NCBI GenBank assembly: GCA_033064195.1
Contig: JARBJD010000096.1
Location: 62,001-126,000 of the forward strand
Length of the DNA stretch: 64,000 nucleotides
Direction: 5' to 3'
DNA from: Blattamonas nauphoetae
Taxonomy: Eukaryota; Preaxostyla; Oxymonadida
Shown: in pieces, positions 51,583-62,124 of the stretch
Layout of the letters: each line of letters opens with the position of its first letter
How positions within the stretch are numbered: the first letter of the stretch is position 1
The notes under the pieces: generated by a model
The model's input: only the letters and a program-made list of their open reading frames with translations
Database searches by the model: none
Told to the model about the DNA's origin: nothing
Position numbers and translations under genes: made by a program

Positions 51583-52545
51583 TTAGACTGAGTGTGGTGA
51601 GGGAGAGGCAGAGGGGAGTGGGAGGGTGTGGGTGGTGAGGGAGAGGCAGAGGGGAGTGGGAGGGCATGGGTGGTGAGGGAGAGGCAGAGGGGAGTGGAAG
51701 GGTGTGGGTGGTGAGGGAGAGGCAGAGGGGAGTGGGAGGGCATGGGTGGTGAGGGAGAGGCAGAGGGGAGTGGGAGGGCATGGGTGGTGAGGGAGAGGCA
51801 GAGGGGAGTGGGAGGGTGTGGGTGGTGAGGGAGAGGCAGGGGAGGGCATGGGTGGTGAGGGAGAGGCAGAGGGAGTGGGAGGGCATGGGTGGTGAGGGAG
51901 AGGCAGAGGGAGTGGGAGGGCATGGGTGGTGAGGGAGAGGCAGAGGGAGTGGGAGGGCATGGGTGGTGAGGGAGAGGCAGAGGGGAGTGGGAGGGTGTGG
52001 GTGGTGAGGGAGAGGCAGAGGGGAGTGGGAGGGTGTGGGTGGTGAGGGAGAGGCAGAGGGGAGTGGGAGGGTGTGGGTGGTGAGGGAGAGGCAGAGGGAG
52101 TGGGAGGGTGTGGGTGGTGAGGAGAGGCAGAGGGGAGTGGGAGGGTGTGGGTGGTGAGGGAGAGGCAGAGGGTGGGAGGTGTGGGTGGTGAGGGAGAGGC
52201 AGAGGGAGTGGGAGGGTGTGGGTGGTGAGGGAGAGGCAGAGGGAGGGGTGGGGGAGGGTGAGGGTGGGAGGGCAGAGAGTGGGAGGAGGAGGGCATGGGT
52301 GGTGAGGGAGAGGCAGAGGGTGGGAGGGCATGGGTGGTGAGGGAGAGGCAGAGGGAGTGGAGGGTGTGGGTGGTGAGGGAGAGGCAGAGGGAGTGGGAGG
52401 GCATGGGTGGTGAGGGAGACAGAGGTGCAAGGGTGTGGGTGGTGAGGGAGAGGCAGAGGGAGGGTGGGAGGGCATGGGTGGTTGAGGGAGGCAGGAGTTG
52501 AAGGGTGCTGGGTGGTGAGGGAGAGGCAGAGAGTGGGAAATGTGT
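51583..52545. repeat. 36-39 bp minisatellite, about 25 copies
   Basis: The unit is about 38 bp and G-rich on the plus strand: GGTGTGGGTGGTGAGGGAGA, then GGCAGAGGGGAGTGGGAG, with GGCATG alternating with GGTGTG and 1-3 bp deletions. The right end (52200-52530) is more degenerate. All minus-strand frames read as Pro/His/Ser/Leu repeats (LPLPHHPHPPTPSASPSPP-like), which I do not regard as protein. It sits exactly where the 3' end of the FLNW copy at 52565 should be. Confidence 0.95.
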
Positions 52546-52564
52546 TTGCAGTGGAGCTTGTCCA

Positions 52565-53500
52565 TCAAATGCCCTCCATTCTCAGTGTCGACATCTGTGA
52601 TCTGTCCCTGAAACCACAATTTTGTTCATTGCTGAGTGAAGAAACAGGAAAAGAAGGGATTGATATATCGTTGTGAAAGGATGTGAGACAACTTGGAACC
52701 GTGAGAATGACAGGCAGATGAAGCACAAATTCCATTATCGGTTGATAATATGGACATATTCGGAGGAGTTGGGCGAGAAGATCCAGAAAATGCTTGGATT
52801 GCTCACCATCGATGATCGAATAGCGGTTCACACACAAATGGAAAGTATACTCTTCCGATGGTGTCACAACTTGCTTGAAAACCGTCTCGTGAACAGCTTG
52901 TTGTTCATCGATACCTTCAATTGCGAGTTGTTTGAGACCCATTGGAGTTGGGAGCCCGAGAGAATAGGTGATGCTTTCCATGAGATGGAGGTGGATATCG
53001 ACTGCTTTGGCGAACGAAAGAGATAGTGGGTTGAGAGATGTGATGAGTTGAGGGATCAGATCAGCCTTGACGAGGGTATAGCGAAATTGAGTCGGACAGT
53101 AGAACATCAAACGGTTGAGCATCTTCATCGCTGTTGTGGTGATGATCTGATTGGCTGAGGAAATGAGCACTGCCATGGATTGCACAAAGTTTGTCAAAGA
53201 TTCATCAGTGGTTCGCCCATGTCTGCTGAGAAAAATATCTGCTGAATACATACTCTGACGAGATACATGGATAAGAATTTTCACCGCTTTATGTTTCAGG
53301 GAGTCATCAAGAGCAGGCTGTAACTTCATAGTGGCAACAAGAGACCGAAAGAGAACTGCTGGCATACAGTCAGATTCGAGGTCTTCTTCATCAAAATTCA
53401 AGAACGCTGAGCAATCCATAGAGAATGGAAGCTGAGTGATGGACATAGTAGAGTGTTTCGAAGATGAGGAGGTGTCTGCTTTATTGTCAAACGAAGTCAT
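52565..53500 (-). pseudogene. FLNW-family gene, C-terminus lost at a minisatellite
   Basis: 311 residues from ATG 53500: MTSFDNKADTSSSSKHSTMS, MDCSAFLNFDEED (Trp of FLNW replaced by Phe), LVKADLIPQLITSLNPLSLS, SEEYTFHLCVNRYSIIDGEQ and TVPSCLTSF. After this the sequence departs (HNDISIPSFPVSSLSNEQN), returns only as STLRMEGI, and stops at 52565, where the minisatellite begins. About 45 C-terminal residues, including IEEKLRND and SIKWNNLLGMNL, are absent. The front 80% is intact, so a shortened protein is conceivable. Confidence 0.8.
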
Positions 53501-53526
53501 TCTGTTTGACTCTGAGATGAATCACT

Positions 53527-53537
53527 CTTATGGGTCA
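53527..53537 (-). promoter_or_regulatory. FLNW start-proximal motif, variant lacking the last G
   Basis: TGACCCATAAG in place of TGACCCATAACG; 26 nt to ATG 53500. Confidence 0.55.
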
Positions 53538-53673
53538 GAAATCAATCGTGGGCAATATCGAGTTTGAGATGAAATTGACGTCGAAAATGAACACAAAAAA
53601 ACAAACGAAGAGTGAGAGAATCCATGAATGAAGAGGAAGTCTGTGAAGAAGATAAAGAGCAGACAGTCACTCC

Positions 53674-53940
53674 TCATTCCATCCCTTCTCCACAAAATCC
53701 GGCCGAACAAACAATCCCCTCCCCCAATTTCATCCTCTCATCGAAATCTGTACACTCCTGAGTCTCTGACCCCTTCATCGACAACACCACTCCCTTGTTC
53801 TCCACCATCACTCTCTTCAAAACTGACTCATTAACACCTTCTCTCTCATTCACTCTCGACAGCTCTCCCATCGTCTGCTTCTGCTTCTGCGACTTGTTCT
53901 GTTGTTGACTCGACAGGAACTCCACTATCGCCAGCTGTCC
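53674..53940 (-). pseudogene. Coiled-coil gene fragment upstream of the FLNW gene (copy 1)
   Basis: The minus frame includes MGELSRVNEREGVNESVLKR and VMVENKGVVLSMKGSETQEC. Matching fragments sit in the same position upstream of the FLNW genes at 55461 and 62125. It is a piece of a duplicated gene travelling with the FLNW module. Confidence 0.4.
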
Positions 53941-53944
53941 TTTT

Positions 53945-54300
53945 GAGTCACGACACAGCATCGACACATGGTGTTTGTGAAGGCAACGATGTCATGTGTG
54001 TCTGGCCCGAATGCCAGTGACTGCGGAGACGATGTGGCAAGTCGCGAAGTTTGATGAATTGGTGATCCGTCGCTTGTCTGCGCGCCGTGGTGTTCCCTTG
54101 TACTCCTTCCGCTCAATGGAGCAAACAGCATTCTCGTTCACCAAGATAGTGCCGTTGAGGTTGGCTTCGGTGAAGAGGGAGGGGACAGAGAGTGATCAGT
54201 TGATGATTTGTTGGCGAGAGCGACGAAAAGCGACACCAAGCTTCGTCGGCCGCTGAGGAGACAGACGAAGAGATGTGAGGGAGGGGAGTCGAGCACTTTC
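53945..54300 (+). repeat. Dispersed block D
   Basis: The plus-strand frame begins near EGNDVMCVWPECQ / ASGPNASDCGDDVAS, as in the copies at 57130, 60400 and 63660. The SGPNASDCG stretch resembles the SGSKRWDCG signature of the beta-helix protein at 47700, so block D may be a decayed beta-helix 5' end (inference). Confidence 0.4.
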
Positions 54301-55230
54301 GTCTCATGGCCTGTTTGTGTTCGTTCCTGAAAATATGCCCAATTCCATCGAAGAGTCAAATCAAGCAAGATCAACCAGGAGAGCACATGAACATGGAACG
54401 AGCCCGATTTCGGGTGGAAAGATGTCATTCATTCCGATTCCGAATCTCGTTGGAGTGAGAGAGGGAAGCGAAGTGGCATGTGAAGCCAGGAGAAGCTCGC
54501 TTCACCTCTCGGCCTTGGAGAAGAGCGAGTCAACGAGAGCAAAAAGAGGATCCGGTGATTGTTGGCTTGTTCCACAAAGAAAAAAAAGGCTCCAGCGAGT
54601 GCGTAGAGGGAGAGTGACGAGAACGTCAAGATCTTGTGCAGTGTTGGGTGTTCGGAGAGGAACCTGGTCAAGCCATCGACATCAACATCCTTCAGCCATT
54701 CCATTCTGCCGCTCTCGCCTTCATCATCGACTTGCTCGTCCCATCCAAGATCTCCCTGAATGGCCTCCACTCGATTGTTGCGAAGGGCTTTCTCAACGTC
54801 GACAATATCGGTTCAATTGTCGATTGTCCATTGTGATGGGAGTGAAGTTGTGGAGATCCCAGAGATCGCATGCCGAGTTCCAGAGAGCGGGAGAAGGTGT
54901 CCGTGTTGGCTTCAATGTGATTGGATGAGTGATTCGTGAAAGAATTGGAGTGTTTGGAGCAAGTGGTTCCGGGTACGTCTCAGAAAACGAAATGGAGTGT
55001 GTGTTGGAATGAAGTGAAGATATCTTGTTTGATTTGGCTTGGAGTGATGGAAAATTGGGGAGATGCAATCAAGTGAACCGATGCTGGAAGCAAAATCGAG
55101 CGTTTGAACAGAAAACTGTTCATGTTCATCAACGCCCACAAACAGCTTCCAAGATTGGCGTTCCAGAGTGAATACGAAAGACAAAGGCGGGATGGGTGAA
55201 ACAAAGACGAGGAGAGGAGAGCTTCAGGAG
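54300..55230. other. No gene recognised
   Basis: Several frames of 60-210 codons overlap on both strands (for example LVPSKISLNGLHSIVAKGFL at about 54750 plus) with no family match and no second copy in the window. Probably decayed gene sequence. Confidence 0.35.
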
Positions 55231-55460
55231 GGGATTGCTCGACTCGTCTTCGAAAGGGCGAGAGTGGCGGCGAAGGAGAAGGAGAAGGAGAGATTGGCGA
55301 CCATCGAGTGAGACTGGCGAGAGAGAATCCCAATCGTTCCCACGAACCAAACCATGGGGTGATGCCAGAGTCGACAAAGATCAGATGCAAAAAGCGTGTG
55401 TTGTCCAAAGGAAGTCAGAAACGGTTTGATAGGATCGCTGGTTCCTGTCTGCTTCAATTC

Positions 55461-56525
55461 TTATTGTGGAAGGTTCATGCCCTGCAGGTTGTTCCATTTG
55501 ATCGAGTCGTCAACAATCCGTCTTCCGTACCGTTCTTGGTCGTTGGGCAGCCTTTCCTCAGTCACATCTTCGAAGCCCTCAATTCCAAACATTCGAAGCG
55601 AAGCCTTCCGCATCTGTCGCATTTGCCTCGTTTTTGTGTTCCATTCCCGCTGGGCATTGACCAACAAAGACAGAAAAGACCGGATTGAGCTCTCAATTTC
55701 GAAGAAGACGAGACAACTTGGTATCGCGAGCCCGACTGGCATATTAACGACGAAATCCAGTGTCGGTTGGTAGTACGGAGATATTCGGAGGAGTCGGGCG
55801 AGAAGACGCACAAAGTCAAAAGATGGGTCTTCAGCGACGATCGAAAAGCGGTTCACGCACAAATGGCAAATATACTTCTCCGAAGGTGTGAGAACTTGCT
55901 GGAAAACCGTCTCGTGAACTGCTTGTTGTTTGTTTTCATCTTTGATCTCGAGTTTGGCGAGACCATTCTGAGTTGTGAGCCAGAGAGAATAGTTGATGAT
56001 TTTGATGAGACCAGTGTGGATATTGACTGCTTCAGCGAATGAAAGAGATTGGGGATTGAGAGTGTTGACGAGTTGAGGGATCAGACCGGCTCGGACGAGG
56101 GCAAGTCCGATTTTAGTTGAACAAGACCAGATCAGATAATCGAGAATCTTCATTGCAGCGGTGGTAACGACACGACTGGTTGAAGAAATGAGAACTACAA
56201 TGGACTGTACGAATCCTGACGAAGAATTCTCAGCTAATGTCCCAAGGCTGATGAGAAAAGCATCGGCTGAATCTCTACCAGACGGAATCACAGATTCCAG
56301 AAATCTCACGGCTTTACGTTCCAGGGAGGAATCAAGAACAGGCTGTAACTCCAATGTGGTAACGAGAGATCGAAAGACAACGGAAACTTCGTCTTCAGAT
56401 TCAAGATCTTCTTCGCCCCAATTCAGGAAAGCAGAGCAATTCACTGAAAATGGCAGCGGAGGACAGAACAAATCAGAGCGTGCTGTACTTGAGGAGGGGT
56501 CTGTTTTCTTCTCAATCTCGGTCAT
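55461..56525 (-). CDS. FLNW-family protein, 354 aa, intact
   Basis: MTEIEKKTDPSSSTARSDLF at the start; then VNCSAFLNWGEEDLE, VVFRSLVTTLELQPVLDSSL, GFVQSIVVLISSTSRVVTTA, ILDYLIWSCSTKIGLALVRA, SEKYICHLCVNRFSIVAEDP, AIPSCLVFFEIESSIRSFLS, LRMFGIEGFEDVTEERLPND and SIKWNNLQGMNLPQ. The segment from LGTLAENSSSGFVQ to LVNTLNPQSLSF is almost the same as in the gene at 59069 although the rest has diverged, pointing to gene conversion. The 3' flank is type 2. The initiating ATG is 27 nt after the motif. Confidence 0.9.
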   Translation of the reverse strand: MTEIEKKTDPSSSTARSDLFCPPLPFSVNCSAFLNWGEEDLESEDEVSVVFRSLVTTLELQPVLDSSLERKAVRFLESVIPSGRDSADAFLISLGTLAENSSSGFVQSIVVLISSTSRVVTTAAMKILDYLIWSCSTKIGLALVRAGLIPQLVNTLNPQSLSFAEAVNIHTGLIKIINYSLWLTTQNGLAKLEIKDENKQQAVHETVFQQVLTPSEKYICHLCVNRFSIVAEDPSFDFVRLLARLLRISPYYQPTLDFVVNMPVGLAIPSCLVFFEIESSIRSFLSLLVNAQREWNTKTRQMRQMRKASLRMFGIEGFEDVTEERLPNDQERYGRRIVDDSIKWNNLQGMNLPQ

Positions 56526-56552
56526 TCAGAAGGATTCTGTGGACAATACACT

Positions 56553-56564
56553 CGTTATGGGTCA
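56553..56564 (-). promoter_or_regulatory. FLNW start-proximal motif TGACCCATAACG
   Basis: Exact; 27 nt before ATG 56525. Confidence 0.65.
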
Positions 56565-56676
56565 GATCAAGCAGTCGAAGAAAGATGTTGAGATGAAATA
56601 AATCTCCAAAAGGAAGAAAAAACACCCAACAAAGACTGAGAGACGATCCCTTGTTGCGATTACCGATCACACATAT

Positions 56677-57075
56677 TCATATCCTCTTTGAAGTTTTCTC
56701 TTCCAACTCGGTCTTCAATTTCGTCTCATTCCACTGAAGATCCTCCATCTCCTCCAACCACACTCCTTCTCTCACTCTCACCTCTTCTTCTCTCTTGAGA
56801 GCCATGTCTTTCATTTCATCAGCCTTAGACACAACAATCTCCAAATCTCCAAACTCTTCACGCTTCACTCTCAACCCCTCCCCCAATCCCATCCTCTCCT
56901 CCAACCCTCCACATGACTGAGCTTCCAACCCTTCACCGATAACACCACTCCCTTGTTCTCCACCATCACTCCCTTCAAGACTCACTCATCAACACCTCTC
57001 CTCTCCATCACTCTCGACAACCCCCTCATTGTCTGCTTCTGCTTCAGCTTCTGTCGTTCACTCGACAGGCACTCC
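56677..57075 (-). pseudogene. Coiled-coil gene fragment (copy 2)
   Basis: 102 codons are open (MSLEGSDGGEQGSGVIGEGL, then KREEFGDLEIVVSKADEMKD, then EEMEDLQWNETKLKTELEEK), strongly coiled-coil. The upstream part (57000-57075) is shared with 53830-53930 and 63520-63600. It ends shortly before the FLNW 5' flank. It may be the C-terminal exon of a coiled-coil gene, but no complete copy exists here. Confidence 0.4.
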
Positions 57076-57099
57076 AGTTTCGCCAGTTGTCCTTCCAAT

Positions 57100-57690
57100 C
57101 AACAGACAGCACCGACACTTGGAGTGAGCGAAGGCGACGATGTCATGTGCGTCTGGTCCGAATCGCGGTTACTGTGGAGACGACGTGGCAAGCTGCGAAG
57201 TGTGCTGTGTCGGTGTTCTGTTGATCTTTCTGCACGCCATCGGGTTCGCTTGTGCTCCTTCCCCTCAAGTTAGCCAACAGCAATCCCGTCCTTCCCTTGA
57301 GTGCCGTTGGAGTTGGTTTTGGCGAAGAGTGAGGGGACAGCGAGTGATCATTTGTGAGGTCATCGGCGAGAGCGACGAAAAGCGACACCGAGCTTCGTCA
57401 GTCGCTGTGGAGACAGGCGGAGAGATGTGGTCTCCGTTCTCGAGCTTCTTCGATTCGTTCCCTTCCGCAACTCGGTGACTGTGTGACTTGTGAGAGACAC
57501 GCGAACGTATTGCAAGACGAACGAGTGGTGGTCCGTCAGCGTTTGCAGGTTCTCGTTCCAACTCCTCCTTCCGAGAAGCCTTCCCGACACTCCCTGCGAC
57601 AGCCATGTCTCGTTCAGTCGTCTTCGATCCATCCATGTCTGGGGGATGTTACAGAGCCGACAAAGATCGCACACAAACAGTGATCTTTGA
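57100..57690 (+). repeat. Dispersed block D, longest copy
   Basis: The plus frame reads VMCASGPNRGYCGDD... and continues about 110 codons (LLIFLHAIGFACAPSPQVSQ; VETGGEMWSPFSSFFDSFPS). It ends in the CTTCCCGACACTCCCTGCGA stretch and a GATCGCACACAAACAGTG end that is also the FLNW 3'-flank sequence, showing that blocks have recombined. Confidence 0.5.
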
Positions 57691-57699
57691 TTTCTCGGT

Positions 57700-58440
57700 G
57701 TCTGCGAGTATGTGCAGTTGGAACTCAGATTAAGTTCCAGATGACGTTCCAGAGATGGGGATGAATGTGTTGAGCATCTGAACGAGAGAGGGACAACTGT
57801 CGCAGAGACCAGTGCAGTTGAGGGATCAGGCAGCTTCAACGAGTAGCTGAAGGAGGTTGTGGGCACAGGGATTGTTCAGGTGCTCGCAGTTCTTCGCAGT
57901 TCTACAGTCCATCTCGATTGCATCGTTCCCTTTCACACTTCTTGTTGGATTTCTGCTTTGAAGGGATTAGTGCAACCGGAAGTGGGGGAGTGTGTGCACA
58001 CCAATCAGAAATCATCACTGTCTGGATCCATGTTGACGAGTGAGGTCTTCCGAGTCGAACAGTCGATGCAGATGGTGAGGCAGACACGAGACAGTCACTC
58101 CTCATCAGTGCTTCACCACTCACCCACAATTTGGGAGGAGGAAGGAGTGCTGGATGATGTGGACAGATCCTCTCCTCACCCACAACACAATTTGCGAGCA
58201 CCAACCAGTCGTCCAACATTCCGGCACAGTCAGTTCGGTCGAGTCCATTGCGACGGTGCGAGTGGCGATGGGATAGACCCGTTCTTCTCAAACCATCCGA
58301 CGAAGAGCGTTCTGCATTCCTTCGATTCTTTAGGATGGTCTCAGTTGGAAGAGAGGTATCGTTCGATGTGATTTCACATTCTGTTTCATTTTTTCTTTTC
58401 GTAACTTTCTTCGAGAGAGAGAGGAAGGAGGGAGTGGCTA
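57700..58440. other. No gene recognised
   Basis: Overlapping frames of 170-210 codons on both strands (for example NAERSSSDGLRRTGLSHRHS on the minus strand) without any landmark or second copy. No support for coding. Confidence 0.35.
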
Positions 58441-58779
58441 GTGTGACGAAAGATGGATGTTGAGTTTTCGGTCCCTCCGAAGAGTCGGACGATGGACGAA
58501 ACGGGTTCTTCACACAAAGTCCTATCAATTGTCACCATCCATCCATCGATCAACGCACTGCCTTCCACAAAGGAGCAGGGTGAGCAGTGCGACAGTGGTG
58601 GCGAAGAAGAAGGAGAGTGTGGCGACCATCGAGCGAGATTGGCGAGTGAGAATCCCAATCGTTCCCGCAAACCAAACCACGAATTTATGCCAGAGTCCAC
58701 AAAGATCACACACAAACAGTGTTTGGTGTCCAAAAGAAGGTAGAAATTGGTCGAAAGGATGGCTTGTTCCGATCTGATT

Positions 58780-59008
58780 CTAAACCTGGTCTCGAAGGTT
58801 CATGCCCTGCGTATTGCTCCATTTAATCGTGTTGGTAACAACGGATCTCCAGGAGTGTGGATGTGTGTCGTTCTGCAGCTTTGCCTCCATCACTTCTTCG
58901 ATGCCCCCCATTCTCAACATTCGATGGACTTCCTTCTCCATCTTTCACACTTCTCCCCTTGTTCTGTTCCATTCCCGCTGGAAATCGATCATGAGATTCA
59001 GAAAACAA
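58780..59008 (-). pseudogene. FLNW-family C-terminal fragment
   Basis: Minus frame: IDFQREWNRTRGEVWKMEKE, VHRMLRMGGIEEVMEAKLQN and TIKWSNTQGMNLRDQV, ending in TAG at 58780-58782. At 59008 it joins, without a gap, the 3' flank of the next FLNW gene, so it is a second, orphan tail placed directly behind a complete gene. This is the footprint of unequal recombination between copies. Confidence 0.8.
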
Positions 59009-59068
59009 TGTTTGTTGTCCAAAACAAGTCAGAGACAGTTCGAAATGTTCGGTGGATACTGTCTGTTT

Positions 59069-60142
59069 CTATTCCTGTTCTGGAAGATTCATGTCCAGAA
59101 AGTTGGTCAATTTGATCAAGTCGCCAACAATTACGCTTCCGACACGGGTGCGTTTGTCGTTTTGCAGCTTGGTCTCAATCATATCTTCGAAGCCCTCCTT
59201 TCTCAACATTTGAAGCACATTCTTCCACATCTGTCTCTTTTGTCCCATTTTCTTGTTCCATTCCCGCTGGCCAGCGATAATATAGAACAGAAACCAATAG
59301 ATTGAGCTCTCAACTTCGAGGAATGTGAGATAACTTGGAATCGTGAGAACGACAGGCATATTCAGGACAAAATCCATTGTCGGTTGATAACAAAGAGATA
59401 TTCGGAGGAGTTGGGCGAGGATTGTCAGGAAAGCAGTGGATTGGTCACTATCGATGATCGAAAAGCGGTGCACGCACAAATGCCAAATATACTTCTCTGA
59501 AGGGACGATAACTTGTTGCAAAATCGTCTCGTGAGCAGCTAGTTGTTCATTCTGATCTTCAATTCCGAGATCTTCGAGACCATACGGAGTTGTGAGCCAG
59601 AGAGATTTGTGGATGATGATTGAGAGATTTATGTGGATAAGGATTGCATCTACAAATGACAGATATTGTGGATTGAGAGTGTTGACGAGTTGAGGGATCA
59701 GACCAGCTTGGACGAGGGCAAGTCCGATTTTAGTTGAACAAGACCAGATCAGATAATCGAGAATCTTCATTGCTGCGGTGGTGATGACACGACTGGTTGA
59801 AGAAACGAGCACCACAATGGACTGTACGAATCCTGACGAAGAATTCTCAGCTGATTTCCCAAGGCTGATGAGAAAAGCTTCAGCTGACGCTCTATTCTTC
59901 AGATGAATAGATTTGAGACATTTCATGGCTTTATCCTCCAGAGAGTCATCAAGGGCAGGTTGTAACTTCACAGTGGCAACAAGAGAACGAATGACAACGG
60001 CCATTTCTTCTTCAGATTGTGGTTCTTCTTCGTTCCAATTCAGGAAAGCAGAGCAATCCAGTGAAAATTGAAACGGAGGGGAAGACAAATCAGAGCGTGC
60101 TGTACTTGAGGAGGGAGCTGTTTTCTCGTCAATCTCGGTCAT
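59069..60142 (-). CDS. FLNW-family protein, 357 aa, intact
   Basis: MTEIDEKTAPSSSTARSDLS; LDCSAFLNWNEEEPQSEEE; VIRSLVATVKLQPALDDSLE; GFVQSIVVLVSSTSRVITTA; ALVQAGLIPQLVNTLNPQYL; HINLSIIIHKSLWLTTPYGL; SEKYIWHLCVHRFSIIDSDQ; TIPSYLTFLEVESSIYWFLF; LQMLRKEGFEDMIETKLQND; LIKLTNFLDMNLPEQE. Patchwork: the middle matches the gene at 55461 and the IHINLSIIIHKSLWL stretch that of 42551. The tail LIKLTNFLDMNL is the most altered among intact members. The motif lies 26 nt upstream. Confidence 0.9.
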   Translation of the reverse strand: MTEIDEKTAPSSSTARSDLSSPPFQFSLDCSAFLNWNEEEPQSEEEMAVVIRSLVATVKLQPALDDSLEDKAMKCLKSIHLKNRASAEAFLISLGKSAENSSSGFVQSIVVLVSSTSRVITTAAMKILDYLIWSCSTKIGLALVQAGLIPQLVNTLNPQYLSFVDAILIHINLSIIIHKSLWLTTPYGLEDLGIEDQNEQLAAHETILQQVIVPSEKYIWHLCVHRFSIIDSDQSTAFLTILAQLLRISLCYQPTMDFVLNMPVVLTIPSYLTFLEVESSIYWFLFYIIAGQREWNKKMGQKRQMWKNVLQMLRKEGFEDMIETKLQNDKRTRVGSVIVGDLIKLTNFLDMNLPEQE

Positions 60143-60168
60143 TCAGATTGATTCTTAGTCGAATCACT

Positions 60169-60180
60169 CGTTATGGGTCA
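60169..60180 (-). promoter_or_regulatory. FLNW start-proximal motif TGACCCATAACG
   Basis: Exact; 26 nt before ATG 60142. Confidence 0.65.
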
Positions 60181-60369
60181 GAACAGATGGAGAAAGAAAG
60201 AGATTGAGATGAATCAAACATCCAAAAGGAAGAACGAAATGCAACCAACAAAGAGTGAGGTGCCATTATTTGGTGCGATCAACGAGTACTCAAATGTGCC
60301 TCTTCCTCAACTTCTGATCTTGTTCTGTCTTCAAATTATCCTCGTTCCACTGTCGCCAAGTGTCCTTAC

Positions 60370-60910
60370 AACCACCACACAGCACCGACGAATGGAGTGA
60401 GCGAAGGTGAGCATTGGTGTGTCCGGCCAAAATCGGTGTCACTGCGGAGACGATGTGGCAAGTCGCGATGTGTGAGGTGTCTGTGTTCTGTCGATCTGTC
60501 TGCTCGCCATCGGGTTCGCTTGTGCTCCTTCCCTTCACGTCAGTCAACTGCAGTCTCGTCCTTCCCTCGAGTGTCGTTGGAGTTGGGTTTGGCGAAGAGT
60601 GAGGGGACAGCGAGTGATCAGTTGGTGAGTTGTCCATGAGAGCGACGAAAAGCGACACCGAGCTTCGTCAGTCGCTGTGGAGACAGGCGGAGAGATGTGG
60701 TCTCCGTTCTCGAGCTTCTTCGATTCGTTCCCCTCCGCAACTCGGTGACAGGGTGACGGTGTGAGAGACACGCGAACGCATTGCAAGACGAACGAGAGGC
60801 TGACAATCAGCGTTCGCATGTTCTCGTTCCAACAAGAAGTGTGGACGGGAACGATCCAGTCGGGATGGATTGTGGAAGTGAGAGGGACAGCGATCACCTG
60901 AAGGATCGAT
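60370..60910 (+). repeat. Dispersed block D
   Basis: About 85% identical by eye to 57120-57600. The conserved stretch includes GTGAGGGGACAGCGAGTGAT and the SVAVETGGEMWSPFSSFFDS reading. It continues to about 60970, where it meets an FLNW fragment. Confidence 0.5.
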
Positions 60911-60964
60911 GTGCACACAGCCTCATTCAGCCACGCGTTGCAGGGAGTGTCGGGAAGGCTTCTC

Positions 60965-61180
60965 GGAAGGAGTACCACAATGGATTGGATGAAAGTTGTC
61001 AAAGAATCAGCAGAAGACGATGTAAGGCTGTTGAGAAAAGCACCTGGTAATGACAGAGCTCGTGAAGACACATATTCGAGAAATGCCACTGCCTACGCTT
61101 CCAAAGATACATCAAGGACAGGCTGGGACTTCATAGTGGCAACGAGAGACGGAAAGACAACTGCTTGTTCCTGTTCAGAT
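60965..61180 (-). pseudogene. FLNW-family internal N-terminal fragment
   Basis: Minus frame: ESEQEQAVVFPSLVATMKSQ, PVLDVSLEA, in-frame TAG, AVAFLEYVSSRALSLPGAFL and DSLTTFIQSIVVLL. The family match stops abruptly after SIVVLL, where block D begins. Only about 70 codons survive and there is no start. Confidence 0.75.
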
Positions 61181-61219
61181 TCCCAACAACCTGTCCTGCT
61201 CTGGCAGATTTCTCCGTTG

Positions 61220-61640
61220 GGGAGGTGTCTCGTGAATGAATATGCGTGCTGGTTCTTGTCGGTTTCTGTTCATGTTCGCGAGGTGTCTTGCCCAGCTGGT
61301 TGTTTCATCTGCTCACAAAGACGTTTTGTCAGCGACGAGTCAGGTGAAGCGATCAGAAGCACATGTCGACCACGCTGGAACTTGACTTGCCACTGTCGTC
61401 ATCCATCCAAACTGTCCAACGTTCAGTCCAACCAAGTTCCTCAACACCATCCAGTTCGACACAACTCCTCCTCCCCAATCTCCTTTGCGATCGGTCAGCA
61501 GGCTTGCTTCGAGAGTGTCCTCCAAGTCATTCATTTTGATCTGCCGAAGAATGATTGTCACCGACTCGCATTGTTCTCGATTGTTCATGTTCTGTTCTTG
61601 TCTCTTCGCGATTGTGTCAAAACAGAAACTGGAGTTGAGG
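61220..61640 (+). pseudogene. Decayed gene piece, probably beta-helix, copy 2
   Basis: Matches 15400-15800 on the other strand. The shared frame runs VKRSEAHVDHAGT, then a stop, HPNCPTFSPTKFLNTI, DTTPPPQSPLRSVSRLASR and SFILICRRMIVTDS. Confidence 0.35.
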
Positions 61641-61689
61641 GCGTGTGTTGTTTGTGCTTCGAACGACCGCCAGAAGCACTCGCCACACC

Positions 61690-61725
61690 GAGTGTGGTGA
61701 GGGGAGAGGCAGAGGGGAGTGGGAG
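61690..61725 (+). repeat. Single unit of the 38-bp minisatellite
   Basis: GAGTGTGGTGAGGGGAGAGG, then CAGAGGGGAGTGGGAG, differs by one base from the first unit at about 51583. Only one copy is present, so this probably resembles the unexpanded ancestor. Confidence 0.7.
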
Positions 61726-61929
61726 AGAGAGGGTGACAACGGAGCAGGAAGCGAGAATGGCTATGAATTTGGCGACTACATCGTCCAATGCTGTCGAATC
61801 GCCTTCCGAATGATCAGCAGATGAGCGAGAGAGATCCAGGATGCGGAGGGTGATGGGGACAGAGTGATGGAGAAAGAGAGCGAGATGCACAAAGAGTCCC
61901 CAATCGACGTATTGCCTTCCGCAAACGAG

Positions 61930-62124
61930 CAGAACGAGAGCGACAGTGGCGGCGAAGGAGAGAGTGGCGACCATCGAGCGAGACTGGCGAGAGAGAATCC
62001 CAATCGTTCCCGCAAACCAATCCATGAGGTGATGCCAGAGCCGACAACGATCACATACAAACAGTGTTTGCCGTCCAAAAGGAGTCAGAAACGGTCCGAA
62101 ATGTTCACTGGTTCCTGTCTGTTT
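61930..62124 (-). repeat. FLNW 3' flank, type 2
   Basis: Downstream flank of the gene at 62125, matching 14700-14880, 55230-55440 and 58590-58750 (GGTTTGCGGGAACGATTGGG region). Contains the common GGACGGCAAACACTGTTTGT stretch. Confidence 0.55.

Noticed and set aside
51437-52619. Minus-strand Pro/Ser/His-rich frames of up to 360 codons
   Set aside because: They are translations of the 38-bp minisatellite; several phases are open at once.
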